From NCBI GenBank assembly GCA_013540605.1, contig JABVCK010000028.1, forward strand, positions 62,001 to 126,000: a DNA stretch of 64,000 bases, in the 5' to 3' direction. Position numbers and translations under genes: made by a program. Below are positions 19,152 through 27,857 of the stretch, piece after piece. Below the pieces are notes generated by a model, which searched no databases, had not been told where the DNA came from, and saw only the letters and a program-made list of their open reading frames with translations. Position 1 is the first letter of the stretch. Every line of letters begins with the position of its first letter. Source of the stretch: Bacillota bacterium. GTDB taxonomy: Bacteria > Bacillota > Clostridia > Ch29.

Positions 19152-19733
19152 TTGGCTAAACTATATTTCAAGTATTCGTCTATGAATGCAGGCAAATCCT
19201 TGGACCTGATTAAATCAAATTTCAACTATGTGGAAAGAAATCTAAGAACAATAATATTCACCTCCGCCATTGACGACAGATGGGGAAAAGACAAGATATA
19301 TTCAAGGGCTGAGCTGAGCCTGGATGCAATATCGGTAAACCCCGCCTTCGACATGTTTGATTATGTAAAGCAAAGGCTGGAAAGCGAAAGCATCCACTGC
19401 GTTTTTGTAGATGAAGCGCAATTTCTGACAAAACAGCAGGTTTATCAGCTAACCGAGATTGTGGACCGGTTCAACATTCCCACTATCGCATACGGCCTGA
19501 GAACGGATTTTTTAGGAAACTTGTTCGAAGGCAGCCAGTGGCTGCTGGCATGGGCCGATGTACTGGATGAGATAAGGACTATATGCTGGTGTGAGAAAAA
19601 GGCTACTTTTAATATGAGGGTACAGGACGGAAAAAAAGTAATGGAGGGTGAGCAAATACTGGTTGGAGGAAACGACCTTTACCTGTCGGTATGCCGCAAA
19701 CACTGGAAGGATGGCAAGACTAAGCCGGAATAG
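19152..19733 (+). CDS. tdk: Thymidine kinase
   Basis: Type II thymidine kinase of 193 residues that phosphorylates thymidine for salvage. The P-loop reads SSMNAGKSLDLIK (residues 9-21), the DExQ-like Walker B is VFVDEAQFL near 83, followed by the lasso loop. The zinc site is CWCEKKATFNMR near 144 and CRKHW near 181 (the usual CxxC appears as C-W-C). The start is TTG at 19152 after GGGGGTATAAA, as TTG starts recur in this window. Confidence 0.93.
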   Translation: MAKLYFKYSSMNAGKSLDLIKSNFNYVERNLRTIIFTSAIDDRWGKDKIYSRAELSLDAISVNPAFDMFDYVKQRLESESIHCVFVDEAQFLTKQQVYQLTEIVDRFNIPTIAYGLRTDFLGNLFEGSQWLLAWADVLDEIRTICWCEKKATFNMRVQDGKKVMEGEQILVGGNDLYLSVCRKHWKDGKTKPE

Positions 19734-19737
19734 GACC

Positions 19738-20004
19738 TCATAGCAGCCCTTTAATCCCGCCGATTATCACAAACAGGTGAAATATAATAAATGCTGTGAT
19801 GGATATGGTGATTATTAAGCTGATAAGGGGTATTGCCCTGTTGATGTCCCTGCGGTAAAGCACGATTACAGCCAGAAGCATATTCACCAGGCTCAGGGCG
19901 AAAAATATCAGCACTAAATACAGCTCCGCGCCGCGGTAGACAAGAAAGGACGTTGCGATGATCAATAAAACCAGGACCAGGAGTATCATGTTATTCCTGT
20001 GCAT
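19738..20004 (-). CDS. Small membrane protein, three predicted helices
   Basis: About 88 residues with three hydrophobic segments (MILLVLVLLIIATSFLVY, LYLVLIFFALSLVNMLLAVIVL, PLISLIITISITAFIIFHLFV). The start at ATG 20004 has GGGGGTG about 10 bases upstream; an upstream in-frame ATG at 20022 lacks spacing. Function unknown. It converges on tdk, with 4 bp between the stops. Confidence 0.6.
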   Translation of the reverse strand: MHRNNMILLVLVLLIIATSFLVYRGAELYLVLIFFALSLVNMLLAVIVLYRRDINRAIPLISLIITISITAFIIFHLFVIIGGIKGLL

Positions 20005-20171
20005 AAAAAACGTCACCCCCATTTTTGATTCTATTATACAATACTTAAAAGGGCATTATCCCGGGAAATTAACGGGCAGAGGCAAAAACACAAAATAAAA
20101 TTAGAAAATTTTTCTACACAATATTGCAATATTTTCTATTATAATATAGAATATAAACAAAAATAAACAAA

Positions 20172-20264
20172 AACTCGATAAAGGCAAACCCGTCGAAAGA
20201 CGGTGACGCAAAGCTAAAGGGGCTACAGCGCCGTGAGCGCTATGCCAGCCAGTTGCCGGAAATA
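20172..20264 (+). promoter_or_regulatory. c-di-GMP-I (GEMM) riboswitch
   Basis: The leader carries the conserved GEMM-I elements in order: GGCAAACC, a hairpin CCGTC-GAAA-GACGG with GNRA tetraloop, GACGCAAAGC, a second hairpin capped with GTGAGC, and GCCAGCCAGTTGCC closing the P1 stem (GGCAA/TTGCC). A promoter-like TATAAT stands near 20140-20150. A terminator follows at 20281-20304, so c-di-GMP probably controls termination ahead of the transglutaminase gene. Confidence 0.93.
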
Positions 20265-20280
20265 TGAGTACTGTATATTA

Positions 20281-20304
20281 CCCGCACTGGCGTGCGGGTT
20301 TTTG
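20281..20304 (+). terminator. Riboswitch expression-platform terminator
   Basis: CCCGCA / TGCGGG stem followed by TTTTT, 16 bp after the riboswitch P1 stem and 50 bp before the coding region. Confidence 0.85.
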
Positions 20305-20311
20305 TATTATT

Positions 20312-20331
20312 GGGGACAGCGGTGTGTCCCC
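20312..20331. repeat. GGGGACA...TGTCCCC palindromic element (short form)
   Basis: On the minus strand this reads GGGGACACACCGCTGTCCCC. The first 15 bases are identical to the start of each 57-bp tandem repeat unit at 29.4 kb, which carries the same TCCCC end with an inserted middle. Confidence 0.6.
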
Positions 20332-20353
20332 TGACATTAAAGGGTCGTAACAA

Positions 20354-21172
20354 ATGATGAGGAGAGGGAACACTTACAGGAAAATTCTGATACTGGTGAT
20401 ATGTACAAGCATACTGCTGAGCGCGGGCGTTTCGGCACAGGCTGCATACAGTGTCAGCTTCAAATCGTCCGGCATTGAGATAACCTCTCCAAAATCCAGC
20501 GACCAGTCCTTTGACGGCAGCCTCTGTATGTAGAAGGAAGGTCCGATCTCTCTGAAGTATGGCTTTGCGTGAGAGGACCGGGAGGCGAAGTGGTAACCTA
20601 CCCGGCGGAAGTTTCGGACGGTGAGTTTCAGGTCAAGTTGTATCTGCGGTTCGGGAAGGGCACCTGCACCATATGGGCGGGGGATAACTCCACTAAATTC
20701 GAGCGAAAACGAACAGATTTCCAGTCTCGCTAGCTCAATCGTCAAGCCCTCCATGACCGACATGGAAAAAATCCAGGCGATACATAGCTGGGTAACTGAA
20801 AACATAGAGTATGATTAGAAAGCTTATTTAGCCGGCATCAGCCAGGTAAACAAAGCAAGCACAGTACTTGAAGAAGGCCAGGGCATCTGTCGTGATTATG
20901 CTTACTTGGTTGCAGCACTGGCAAGGTCATTGGATATCCCGGCAAGAGTTGTATACGGCTCAGTGGTGGACAGAAACAACGGGTGGGAACCTCAACTGCA
21001 CGCATGGAATGAACTGCAGGTTGACGGCCGCTGGGTCATAGTAGATGCAACCTGGGATGCCGGCTATATAAAAAATGGGAAGTTCGTAAGCTCCCCCTCA
21101 AACAAGTATTTTGACCCCGATAATGAAGAATTTGCAGCAACCCACAAGGATGCCAAAGTTACTCTTCATTAA
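20354..21172 (+). pseudogene. Secreted transglutaminase-like protein, multiply disrupted
   Basis: The start (MRRGNTYRKILILVICTSILLSAGVSA) is a clear signal peptide. A 2-nt insertion near 20528 ends the first frame at TAG; the next frame continues LYVEGRSDLSEVWLCVRGPG. A second break near 20700 joins KFE to SSENEQISSL, skipping residues. A TAG at about 20815 replaces a residue in IEYD*KAYL. After it comes the transglutaminase core: GQGICRDYAYLVAALARSLDIPARVVYG with the catalytic Cys, LHAWNELQVDGRW with the His, and DATWD with the Asp. The gene therefore had an intact triad but carries at least three lesions. It is governed by the c-di-GMP riboswitch, suggesting a former cell-surface or biofilm role. 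Confidence 0.85.
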
Positions 21173-21251
21173 AGCCTCCTTTATCTTCTAAACCCCAGTT
21201 TGGCCCTGACGGCAAGCCTCTGTCTCGCGCTTCCGGCCGAATGGCATGTTG

Positions 21252-24200
21252 TCAGGGTTTAATCTGGGCAACTGCAGCTTTATAAGCTACAGGTATTACT
21301 ACAAGGGTCAGCAGCGTGGATAGGGTCAGTCCGAACATAAGGGAAATCGCCATGGGTCTGAACATCTCACTCCCCGAAAGGACAAGGGGTATGAGCCCGG
21401 TGACGGTTGTGACGGTGCTAAGCATTATGGGCCTGAACCTCTTATCCGCAGCCTGGATGCAGGCCTCACTTATGCCTTTGCCGAGCTTCCTTTCATTGTT
21501 TATATAGTCGACCAGAACAATCGCGTTATTCACGACTATGCCCATTAAGCTGACCATACCGAACAGGGCAGTAAAGGAAAGGGGCTGCCGGAATATGTAA
21601 AGGCCTAAAACCGAACCTACCACCGACAGCGGTATGGTTATGAGTATAACAAGCGACTGGATGAATGATTTGAACTCAAAAAGCAGCACTGCGAATACGA
21701 GCATCACCGCAAAAATAGCAGAGGTACCGATATTTCCGAAGTTCTCGGCTATTTTTTCCTTCTCACCATCAAACATTATCTCAACGCCCTTCATATCCAT
21801 TTTATCAAGCTGCCGGGTCAGTCTCTTCTGAATACGGATCGGATTATACCCCGACCTGACATCGGATGTTACCATAACAGCCAAGTTCCTGTCGTACTTT
21901 TTTATGGTCTGGATTTGGGGCTCCAGGACAATTTCAGCTATCTCCCTCAGCGTTATTTTATCCGACGTAATGGAGGACTTAATAGCCAGGTTATCCAGGT
22001 CTTCCTTGCGTTTGATGCTGCTTTTCACTATTATGTCCAGGTCATCCCCCGCCTCCCTGTACACCGAAGCCGTGAGCCCGTGAACAGCGATGCTTACCTC
22101 CCTCTGGACGTCAAGTTTGGAGATCCCGAAATAACTGGCTTTGTCATTGTCTATGTTTATCCTGTATTCGTATGCCTTCTCGCTGTAATCGTCCTCAACG
22201 TTCACAGTACCATTTATTGCGCTGAGGATCCCCTTGATGTTTTGGCTTGCTTCCCTCAGTTCCTGCATACTCCGGCCTGTTATCCTGACCCTTATGGGGG
22301 ACCCTATTGGTTCGGCGATTTCCAGCTGTTTTACACTGACAGTACCACCGGTTATACGGGAATCAAATATTTCCTGCAGATAGTCGGTTATCTCAGAATT
22401 TTTCCTGAACCGGCCTCCCTTTTTCAAGTCCAGTGTGACCATTATTTGGCCGGTATCCGGTGATGCGGTGACAACCGGGGTGGTATTATAGAATTTCGGC
22501 AGCCCTCCGCCGATTGCAGCGGTAAAGCCGGTAACTTCCGGCTGCTCCCCTAGTATCTCCGATACCCTGTCTACAATACCTTCGGTAGTGTCTATGCCGG
22601 AGTTTCTCTCGGTCTTCACGTCTATATATATTATATTTTTGTCCGCCCTGGGAAAAAACTGGAGGCCCAGCTGGCTTACCATAAGGGCTGTCAGCAGTAT
22701 CACCGGTACAGCGTATTTCAGCATGGTTCTTTCTCTTTCCATTCCTGTTTCCAGCATGCTCCTGAAATAACCGCGGATTCTATATTCCCTGCGGCTTTTT
22801 TCGCCCTGCCGGAAAAAGATGAACGCCAGTGTAGGGGTCACAAACAGGGCTATCATGTACGATGAAAAAAGGGCTGTCATTACAATCTTCGGCAGGCTGG
22901 ATATATACTCCCCTGCTATGGACGAAAGAAACAGCAGGGGCATAAAGGCACATATAGTAGTAAGAGTCGATGTGAATACCGGAGCAGCCACCTCCCTTAC
23001 CCCTTCAACGCAGGCGTCCATCCTCCCATCTCCCCTGTCCATTCTATTCTGTATGGCATCGCTTATTACGATAGCGTTATCCACCAGCATGCCCAGGGCA
23101 ACGATAAGGGCTGCTATGGATATCTGGTGAATCTTTATCCCCAGCAAATACATGGCAATAAGGGTGATCAGTATTGACACAGGTATTGCCGTGGAAACCA
23201 CGATGGCATTCCTTAAGCCCATGCCTGCAAAGACCACAATTATTACAAATATCATTCCTTCCAGGAGATTCAGGGCAAAGCTATTGACCGATTTTCTGAC
23301 ATCCTCCGGCTGAAACAACACCTTTTCCACATCCACGCCTTCCGGCAGTTCTTTCGCAAGCTGTATTATCCTGTTCTCCACTTTCTTTCCCGACAGCACT
23401 ATATTTTCATCCTGCTTAAAGTATCCGCTCAGCAGAACTGCATTTCTGCCATTGTGTTTTGTCCTGACATTCTTTTCACCGGGTTTAATAGTCACCGAAG
23501 CAATGTCGCCCAACCGGAGCACCGAACCGTTCTCCACCGAAACATCGACAATAGTGTTTTCTATCTCACCAATTGACGTGAACGCTCCCGGCACCGTCAC
23601 GTTTATGCGTGTTCCGCCTTCGCCAATGCTTCCTGCCGGTATTTCAGCGTTCTGCACCTTTATTATATTTGCGATATCCTCGAGGGACAGCCCGCAATAA
23701 TTGAGCCGGCCGACATCGACCTCAACCACTACTTCCTCATCCTGTGCTCCCAGGATATCTATCCTGGATACCCCCTGCACCCTCCCAAGCTCTTTCTTTA
23801 TATCCCTGGCGTATTCTTCCAGCTGCTTGCCGGTATATCCGTCACCCGAGACACTGAGTATAAAACCGGCGGTATCAACCAGGTTGGTATTCACCTGTAT
23901 CTCCGTGCATTCATCGGGCAGGTGTACCTGCAGGTCATTCATCCTCCGCCTAAGCTCGGTCCATGCGCTATCTATATCCGTCCCGTATTCCAGCCTCATT
24001 ATCACTGTGGATATGCTGTTGCCCGAATATGAATGGGCATAGCCGTATCCGCTTATCTCCACAATCTCGTCTTCTATTTTGCTTGTCACGCACTTTTCCA
24101 CGTCCTCCGGGGATGCCCCGGGATACACCACGGTAATCACTGCAACCGGAGCATCTAAATCAGGGGCCTCCTGCTTCGGTGTGGCATAATAACTGTAGAG

Positions 24201-24281
24201 ACCGAAGATTATAGAGAGCCCCACCACGAACAGGGTCAGTTTTCTGTTTTTTATAGCTGAGTAAACCAACGCCTTCAGCAT
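21252..24281 (-). CDS. RND-family efflux permease (AcrB/HAE1-like)
   Basis: A 1009-residue inner-membrane RND transporter: first helix LTLFVVGLSIIFGLYSYYA, large periplasmic-type porter loops, TM4 with the proton-relay LGMLVDNAIVISDAI and the mirror MGIVVNNAIVLVDYI in the second half, and 12 predicted helices. Such pumps use the proton gradient to expel hydrophobic compounds; in Bacillota they act across one membrane with an adaptor. I choose ATG 24281, which has GGGGTGACGGT in front, over the upstream in-frame start. It lies 16 bp downstream of the adaptor gene; together with tetR they form one unit. Confidence 0.94.
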   Translation of the reverse strand: MLKALVYSAIKNRKLTLFVVGLSIIFGLYSYYATPKQEAPDLDAPVAVITVVYPGASPEDVEKCVTSKIEDEIVEISGYGYAHSYSGNSISTVIMRLEYGTDIDSAWTELRRRMNDLQVHLPDECTEIQVNTNLVDTAGFILSVSGDGYTGKQLEEYARDIKKELGRVQGVSRIDILGAQDEEVVVEVDVGRLNYCGLSLEDIANIIKVQNAEIPAGSIGEGGTRINVTVPGAFTSIGEIENTIVDVSVENGSVLRLGDIASVTIKPGEKNVRTKHNGRNAVLLSGYFKQDENIVLSGKKVENRIIQLAKELPEGVDVEKVLFQPEDVRKSVNSFALNLLEGMIFVIIVVFAGMGLRNAIVVSTAIPVSILITLIAMYLLGIKIHQISIAALIVALGMLVDNAIVISDAIQNRMDRGDGRMDACVEGVREVAAPVFTSTLTTICAFMPLLFLSSIAGEYISSLPKIVMTALFSSYMIALFVTPTLAFIFFRQGEKSRREYRIRGYFRSMLETGMERERTMLKYAVPVILLTALMVSQLGLQFFPRADKNIIYIDVKTERNSGIDTTEGIVDRVSEILGEQPEVTGFTAAIGGGLPKFYNTTPVVTASPDTGQIMVTLDLKKGGRFRKNSEITDYLQEIFDSRITGGTVSVKQLEIAEPIGSPIRVRITGRSMQELREASQNIKGILSAINGTVNVEDDYSEKAYEYRINIDNDKASYFGISKLDVQREVSIAVHGLTASVYREAGDDLDIIVKSSIKRKEDLDNLAIKSSITSDKITLREIAEIVLEPQIQTIKKYDRNLAVMVTSDVRSGYNPIRIQKRLTRQLDKMDMKGVEIMFDGEKEKIAENFGNIGTSAIFAVMLVFAVLLFEFKSFIQSLVILITIPLSVVGSVLGLYIFRQPLSFTALFGMVSLMGIVVNNAIVLVDYINNERKLGKGISEACIQAADKRFRPIMLSTVTTVTGLIPLVLSGSEMFRPMAISLMFGLTLSTLLTLVVIPVAYKAAVAQIKP

Positions 24282-24297
24282 ACCGTCACCCCTGCAC

Positions 24298-25491
24298 TCA
24301 CTCAATAATCGTTACCCCATCGCCGGGCCTGACCTGCCTGGCATTCTCTATTACCAGTTTATCTCCGCGATTCAGCCCTTCCACCATTACACTGCTTTCC
24401 CGTATCTCTCCCAGCCTGATTCCCTTTCTCACAATGGTATCTTCCTCAACAACAAACACATAGTCTTCCCCGTCGTTCATCACCGAGGTTATTGGTATCC
24501 ATATGCCCGTTTCATATCCCAGGACTATCTTAACCTTCACAACCGACCCGATTTCAAACCTGCTCCCATCCAATAGGATTTCGGTTTCATAGGTCCTTGT
24601 CCTGGTGTCGGGCACCTGCGAGATCTCCGTTACCTGCCCGGTTTCAATAATCCCGTCCGCACTCAAAACAGCCCTGGCCCCTTCGCCAAAGCTGCCCATG
24701 TCTTTCTGGGAAATACCCACCCTGACGACCTGGCCTTCACCCCTTATCACTACCACAGGGTACCCCGCCGCCACCAGCTCCCCTTCATCGTACAGAACGT
24801 CCACGACATAGCCGTCCAGATCCGAAGTAATTACTGCGTCCTCAAGCATTTTCTTCTTCTGCTCATAGTCTGTTTTTGCCTGTTCCCAACTGGCATAGGC
24901 CATCTTCTTATCCTCTTCCCGGGTCCCCCCCGCAACCTGGCTGTATACTTCCTTTGCCTGTTCCAGTTCCGTCTGGCTGACATCCAGCTCCAGCTTTGCC
25001 TTATCCAGGTCCAGTTTGGATATAGCGCCTTCACCGTAGAGCTTATCCAGCTTCGTGAAGTTTTCCAGGGCAAAGTCATAGGCATCCTGCGCTTTTTTTA
25101 CATTCAGCGCAGCATTGTTCACTTCCTCGCTCCTAGCACCCTTCAGCGCCTTATCGAGCTGTGCCCTGGCCGCTTCCATCCCGGCTTTGGCCGCATCGCA
25201 GGCAAACTCAAGGTCCTGGGCATCCAGTTCCACCAGTACGGTCCCCTTCTCTATGCTTTCACCTTTTTTGACGTGGACCCTCTTAATCCTTCCGCCGCTT
25301 TTGAAAGCAATCTTCTTGAAGACCTCGGCCTCAACCACTCCTATATAGTCAAGGGTTTTTTCCATTGTTTCCTCCTGAACCTCCAGCACCTTTACGGGCT
25401 TTGCCCTTGCATTTTCACTGCCGCCGGGTGTGCAGGCCACAGTGATTATAGATATTAATACCAGGAACAACACGAGTATTCTCCTGTTCAT
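24298..25491 (-). CDS. RND efflux periplasmic-adaptor-type lipoprotein (HlyD-like)
   Basis: The 397-residue membrane-fusion protein begins with a lipoprotein signal (LFLVLISIITVACTPGG; lipobox Cys near residue 21). Then follow the first half-lipoyl motif (VEAEVFKKIAFKSGGRIKRV), a long alpha-hairpin of about 130 residues, the second half-lipoyl and beta-barrel (ITSDLDGYVVDVLYDEGE) and the membrane-proximal domain. No outer membrane factor is encoded nearby, as expected in a single-membrane cell. ATG 25491 is preceded by GAGAGGGATTGAA. Confidence 0.92.
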   Translation of the reverse strand: MNRRILVLFLVLISIITVACTPGGSENARAKPVKVLEVQEETMEKTLDYIGVVEAEVFKKIAFKSGGRIKRVHVKKGESIEKGTVLVELDAQDLEFACDAAKAGMEAARAQLDKALKGARSEEVNNAALNVKKAQDAYDFALENFTKLDKLYGEGAISKLDLDKAKLELDVSQTELEQAKEVYSQVAGGTREEDKKMAYASWEQAKTDYEQKKKMLEDAVITSDLDGYVVDVLYDEGELVAAGYPVVVIRGEGQVVRVGISQKDMGSFGEGARAVLSADGIIETGQVTEISQVPDTRTRTYETEILLDGSRFEIGSVVKVKIVLGYETGIWIPITSVMNDGEDYVFVVEEDTIVRKGIRLGEIRESSVMVEGLNRGDKLVIENARQVRPGDGVTIIE

Positions 25492-25536
25492 TTCAATCCC
25501 TCTCAATCCTTGTCAGTTTTAAAATGGTTGGTTCTG

Positions 25537-25617
25537 GTGTAAAAACCCAACAAAGGTGGTAAGTGACGGTCTAAGACACCGGATCCTCACTACCGCCGAT
25601 GGAGACTTTTTACACCG
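25537..25617 (-). promoter_or_regulatory. Nested palindromic leader upstream of the RND operon
   Basis: The outer arms GGTGTAAAAA / TTTTTACACC (about 25537-25546 and 25607-25616) enclose imperfect inner arms GGTGGTAAGTGA / TCACTACCGCC. The whole folds into one 80-nt rod between tetR and the adaptor gene. It could be an attenuator, an RNA leader or a tiny MITE-like insertion; the sequence alone does not decide. Confidence 0.45.
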
Positions 25618-25625
25618 GAATCACT

Positions 25626-25657
25626 GCCTAAAAATGTACATACGTTCATTTTTAGGC
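25626..25657. promoter_or_regulatory. Palindrome between tetR and RND genes, possible TetR operator
   Basis: A 32-bp inverted repeat, GCCTAAAAATG...CATTTTTAGGC with centre AACGTATGTACA on the minus strand, nine bases after the tetR stop. A related half-site, AAAAATGAACG, occurs at about 26281-26291 just upstream of tetR. Both placements suit an autoregulating TetR repressor, although the palindrome could also terminate tetR. Confidence 0.5.
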
Positions 25658-25665
25658 CAAATAAT

Positions 25666-26265
25666 CTAACCGGATATTCTTTCGGTAAAATCTTTGAAGA
25701 TAAACCCTATGAACTGCCGGACCATTTCCCTGACCTTCTCATCTTCCTTATATTGTTTCAGTATCAGTATTACTCCCTCAATAACGCTGGCCGACAGCAC
25801 ATGGATAAAATGGGGGTCCGGCATTGCCAGCCCATCCGTTTCAGACCTGAGCTTCAATATATTAGTAATCATATTCTCAACCAGCCGGATTATGTCATCT
25901 TTCGCCCTCTCATACCTGGTGCCCTTGCTTCCATCTATGATGACCAGCAACTCTTTCTTGTGTTCGAGATATATGCTGACGATCCCGTCGGTCTGTTTAT
26001 CAACGTTCATGTTCTCCCATTCACGGTCGTTTCCCCGGGGAAGCTCCTGCTCTACTATGAACCTCACTATCTCGTCATAGGCCGGGCTTGTTACCGTATA
26101 GAACAAATCATCCTTGTTTTTAAAATACCTGTACATGTTTCCTGCTGTGATACCCGCTCTTTTTGCTATATTCCTCATGGAGGCCTTTTCGTAGCCTTTC
26201 TCGCTGAACTCCGTCAAAGCGGCCTGGTAAATGCTCTCCCTGATCTCGTCCTTCAGCACCTGCAC
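25666..26265 (-). CDS. TetR/AcrR-family transcriptional regulator
   Basis: A 199-residue TetR repressor with the N-terminal HTH SMRNIAKRAGITAGNMYRYFKNKDDLF (residues 29-55) and an all-helical ligand-binding domain without a recognisable specific family. It sits first in the RND cluster, so it most likely represses the pump and itself in the absence of a hydrophobic ligand. The ATG at 26265 is followed by QVLKDEIRESIYQAAL; the ribosome binding site GGGGG stands about 8-13 bases upstream. Confidence 0.92.
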   Translation of the reverse strand: MQVLKDEIRESIYQAALTEFSEKGYEKASMRNIAKRAGITAGNMYRYFKNKDDLFYTVTSPAYDEIVRFIVEQELPRGNDREWENMNVDKQTDGIVSIYLEHKKELLVIIDGSKGTRYERAKDDIIRLVENMITNILKLRSETDGLAMPDPHFIHVLSASVIEGVILILKQYKEDEKVREMVRQFIGFIFKDFTERISG

Positions 26266-26337
26266 ATTAATAAACCCCCGTTCATTTTTAATCCTGCTTC
26301 AATGTTAGCAAAACTTTCTAAATACGTCAACAACAAA

Positions 26338-26365
26338 AAAGCAAAGGGATGGTTCTCCCTTGCTT
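26338..26365 (-). terminator. Terminator of the sortase operon
   Basis: GCAAAGGGA / TCCCTTGC stem right after the sortase stop; on the minus strand it is followed by TTTTTT. Confidence 0.7.
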
Positions 26366-26367
26366 CC

Positions 26368-26816
26368 TCAGTTTTCCACGAGTTTACCCCGTACTATCAG
26401 GCGGAGCGTAGGTTTGCTGCTGTAGTCGCAGGTTACCAGGGTTATCAGCCTATCCCTGCCCTGGGGAGCCAATACCCATGTCTCTTCAGGTTTTACGATA
26501 ATTTTTCGAATACCTCGTACACATATGAGACATCCTTTTTTATTACCTCTTTCAGCATGCCCTCCATATTTTCTTCAATATACCGCATGCGTTCCAGCAT
26601 CTTCTCCGCAGTTTCTGCCTGCTCATTATCCTCGACAACGCCTTCTTCATCCTCCCCGGCTTCCCCTGTGTCCTGTAATTCCGGCAGAGCCATACTGTTT
26701 TCCCATTCCCGCAAGAGCTGCTCCTGCTTATGGTCGTAATATGCTTCTCTGAGTTTTGGGTATGCTATCAACGCAATACCTGTAATGATGAGAATAACCG
26801 CGACTACCTTTTTCAT
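26368..26816 (-). pseudogene. Class D-like sortase, catalytic core deleted and frameshifted
   Basis: The N-terminus is a sortase membrane anchor (KKVVAVILIITGIALIAYP) with a Glu-rich linker. The sequence then passes from MEGMLKEV to DVSYVYEVFEK, skipping the beta-barrel portion with the catalytic His (about 100 residues). After EVFEK the frame shifts: GAAAAATTATCG stops after four codons, but adding one A gives EKIIVKPEETWVLAPQG and then TLVTCDYSSKPTLRLIVRGKL, which holds the catalytic Cys and Arg. Thus two lesions, one large deletion and one single-A contraction near 26502. The enzyme would have anchored surface proteins. Confidence 0.82.
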
Positions 26817-26819
26817 ATG

Positions 26820-27029
26820 CTATGCCCCCGTACTGGTTTCCTCTGGAGTAACAATCGTAATATCTCCGCCCGTTATCTTTTCAACTTTTATATCCACTGT
26901 GCCAAATACAAATTCCGGCGAAGAACGGGGAGATGTTTCATCTGTGAAGTAAGCCGTTGCAGCCCCTCCCATGAGAAAGCCCAGCAGAACTATTAACATA
27001 AAATCCGCTAAAACATGCCTTTTCATCAT
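26820..27029 (-). pseudogene. TasA/CalY-like (camelysin family) protein, probably shortened
   Basis: A 69-residue frame with the N-terminal pattern of TasA/camelysin proteins: signal FMLIVLLGFLMGGAATAYFTDE followed by FGTVDIKVE. Family members have 180-260 residues; here the rest is only EKITGGDITIVTPEETSTGA. Since both neighbours have internal deletions, I infer the same here, but the reading frame is intact and a short native product cannot be excluded. It overlaps the sipW stop by 4 bp (ATGA) and ends 3 bp before the sortase start. Confidence 0.6.
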
Positions 27030-27515
27030 CTTTCATCCTTCCTCACAGCTTGTTTGAGCAAATAAGGATCCTTTTTTTCTTTCCTTAACTTCGAAATATT
27101 TATGTATAATTTATGCGCTTCAGAAATTATCAGCAATGCCCCAGGTATGATTATTAATACTAAAGTCTGGCCAAAACTCATGAGATACCCGAAATACGGG
27201 ATGGCCAGGGTAACTTTGCCTATTAAAGGTAATTATATCTCCTTCTTTAATTTGTTCCGGCTTCACAGGTTTGACAAAGGTCAGGCTGCCGGTATCAAAT
27301 GCCGGGGCCATACTGCCGCTTAAAACCATATACATATGGTGCCCCGCAACCTTTGGCGGACCTCCGGATAGTTTATTCTGTATCACGAAGAACACCATCA
27401 TAACAACCATCAACACCATTACTCCAAAAAACGCATTCCCCACAATTTTTATTAGTCTATTAGCACTCTTTAATAAGCTGCTTTGTACCGGATTGTCAGT
27501 AGGCTTTGCTTCCAC
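27026..27515 (-). pseudogene. sipW: SipW-type signal peptidase I, internal deletion with frameshift
   Basis: The GTG at 27515, behind AAGGAGG, starts a protein with a membrane helix (FFGVMVLMVVMMVFFVIQ) and the catalytic Ser motif HMYMVLSGSMAPAFDTGSL. After EGDIITFN the sequence jumps into another frame, which reads KVTLAIPYFGYLMSFGQTLVLIIIPGALLIISEAHKL, the typical C-terminal helix of SipW-type (ER-type) peptidases. The catalytic His/Asp segment and about 50 residues are missing. SipW processes TasA-like proteins, matching its neighbour; all three genes are damaged. Confidence 0.85.
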
Positions 27516-27612
27516 TCTCCAGATGCCTCCTTAGTACTGACCTATTTTATTAATCTATCCCATCACTTGGGATTTCCTCTTCGTCTGCTTCCTCTTCTAT
27601 GAAACTGTATCG

Positions 27613-27720
27613 TGGGCTTTCTACCAACTGCGTCAAATGTTAGAGTATAAAGCTCTATTATATGGTTCTAAGGTGATTGCAGTTGACCCGCGGTATACTT
27701 CTCAAAGTTGTAATGGCTTA
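27613..27720 (+). pseudogene. TnpB (IS200/IS605-type) remnant
   Basis: About 36 codons (WAFYQLRQMLEYKALLYGSK, VIAVDPRYTSQSC) match the region before the zinc ribbon of TnpB/OrfB proteins. No other parts, IS ends or tnpA are visible. Confidence 0.75.
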
Positions 27721-27857
27721 GCGCATTTTTATACTCCTTCAAATCCAAAAGGGCTTCTAAAAAATATATGTTTTTTTCAGAAAGGGCTATATCCACCAGA
27801 CAGTTTTCCCCGACATTGAAAACATAAAATCCATTTTCAAAAGCTACATCAAGGTGC

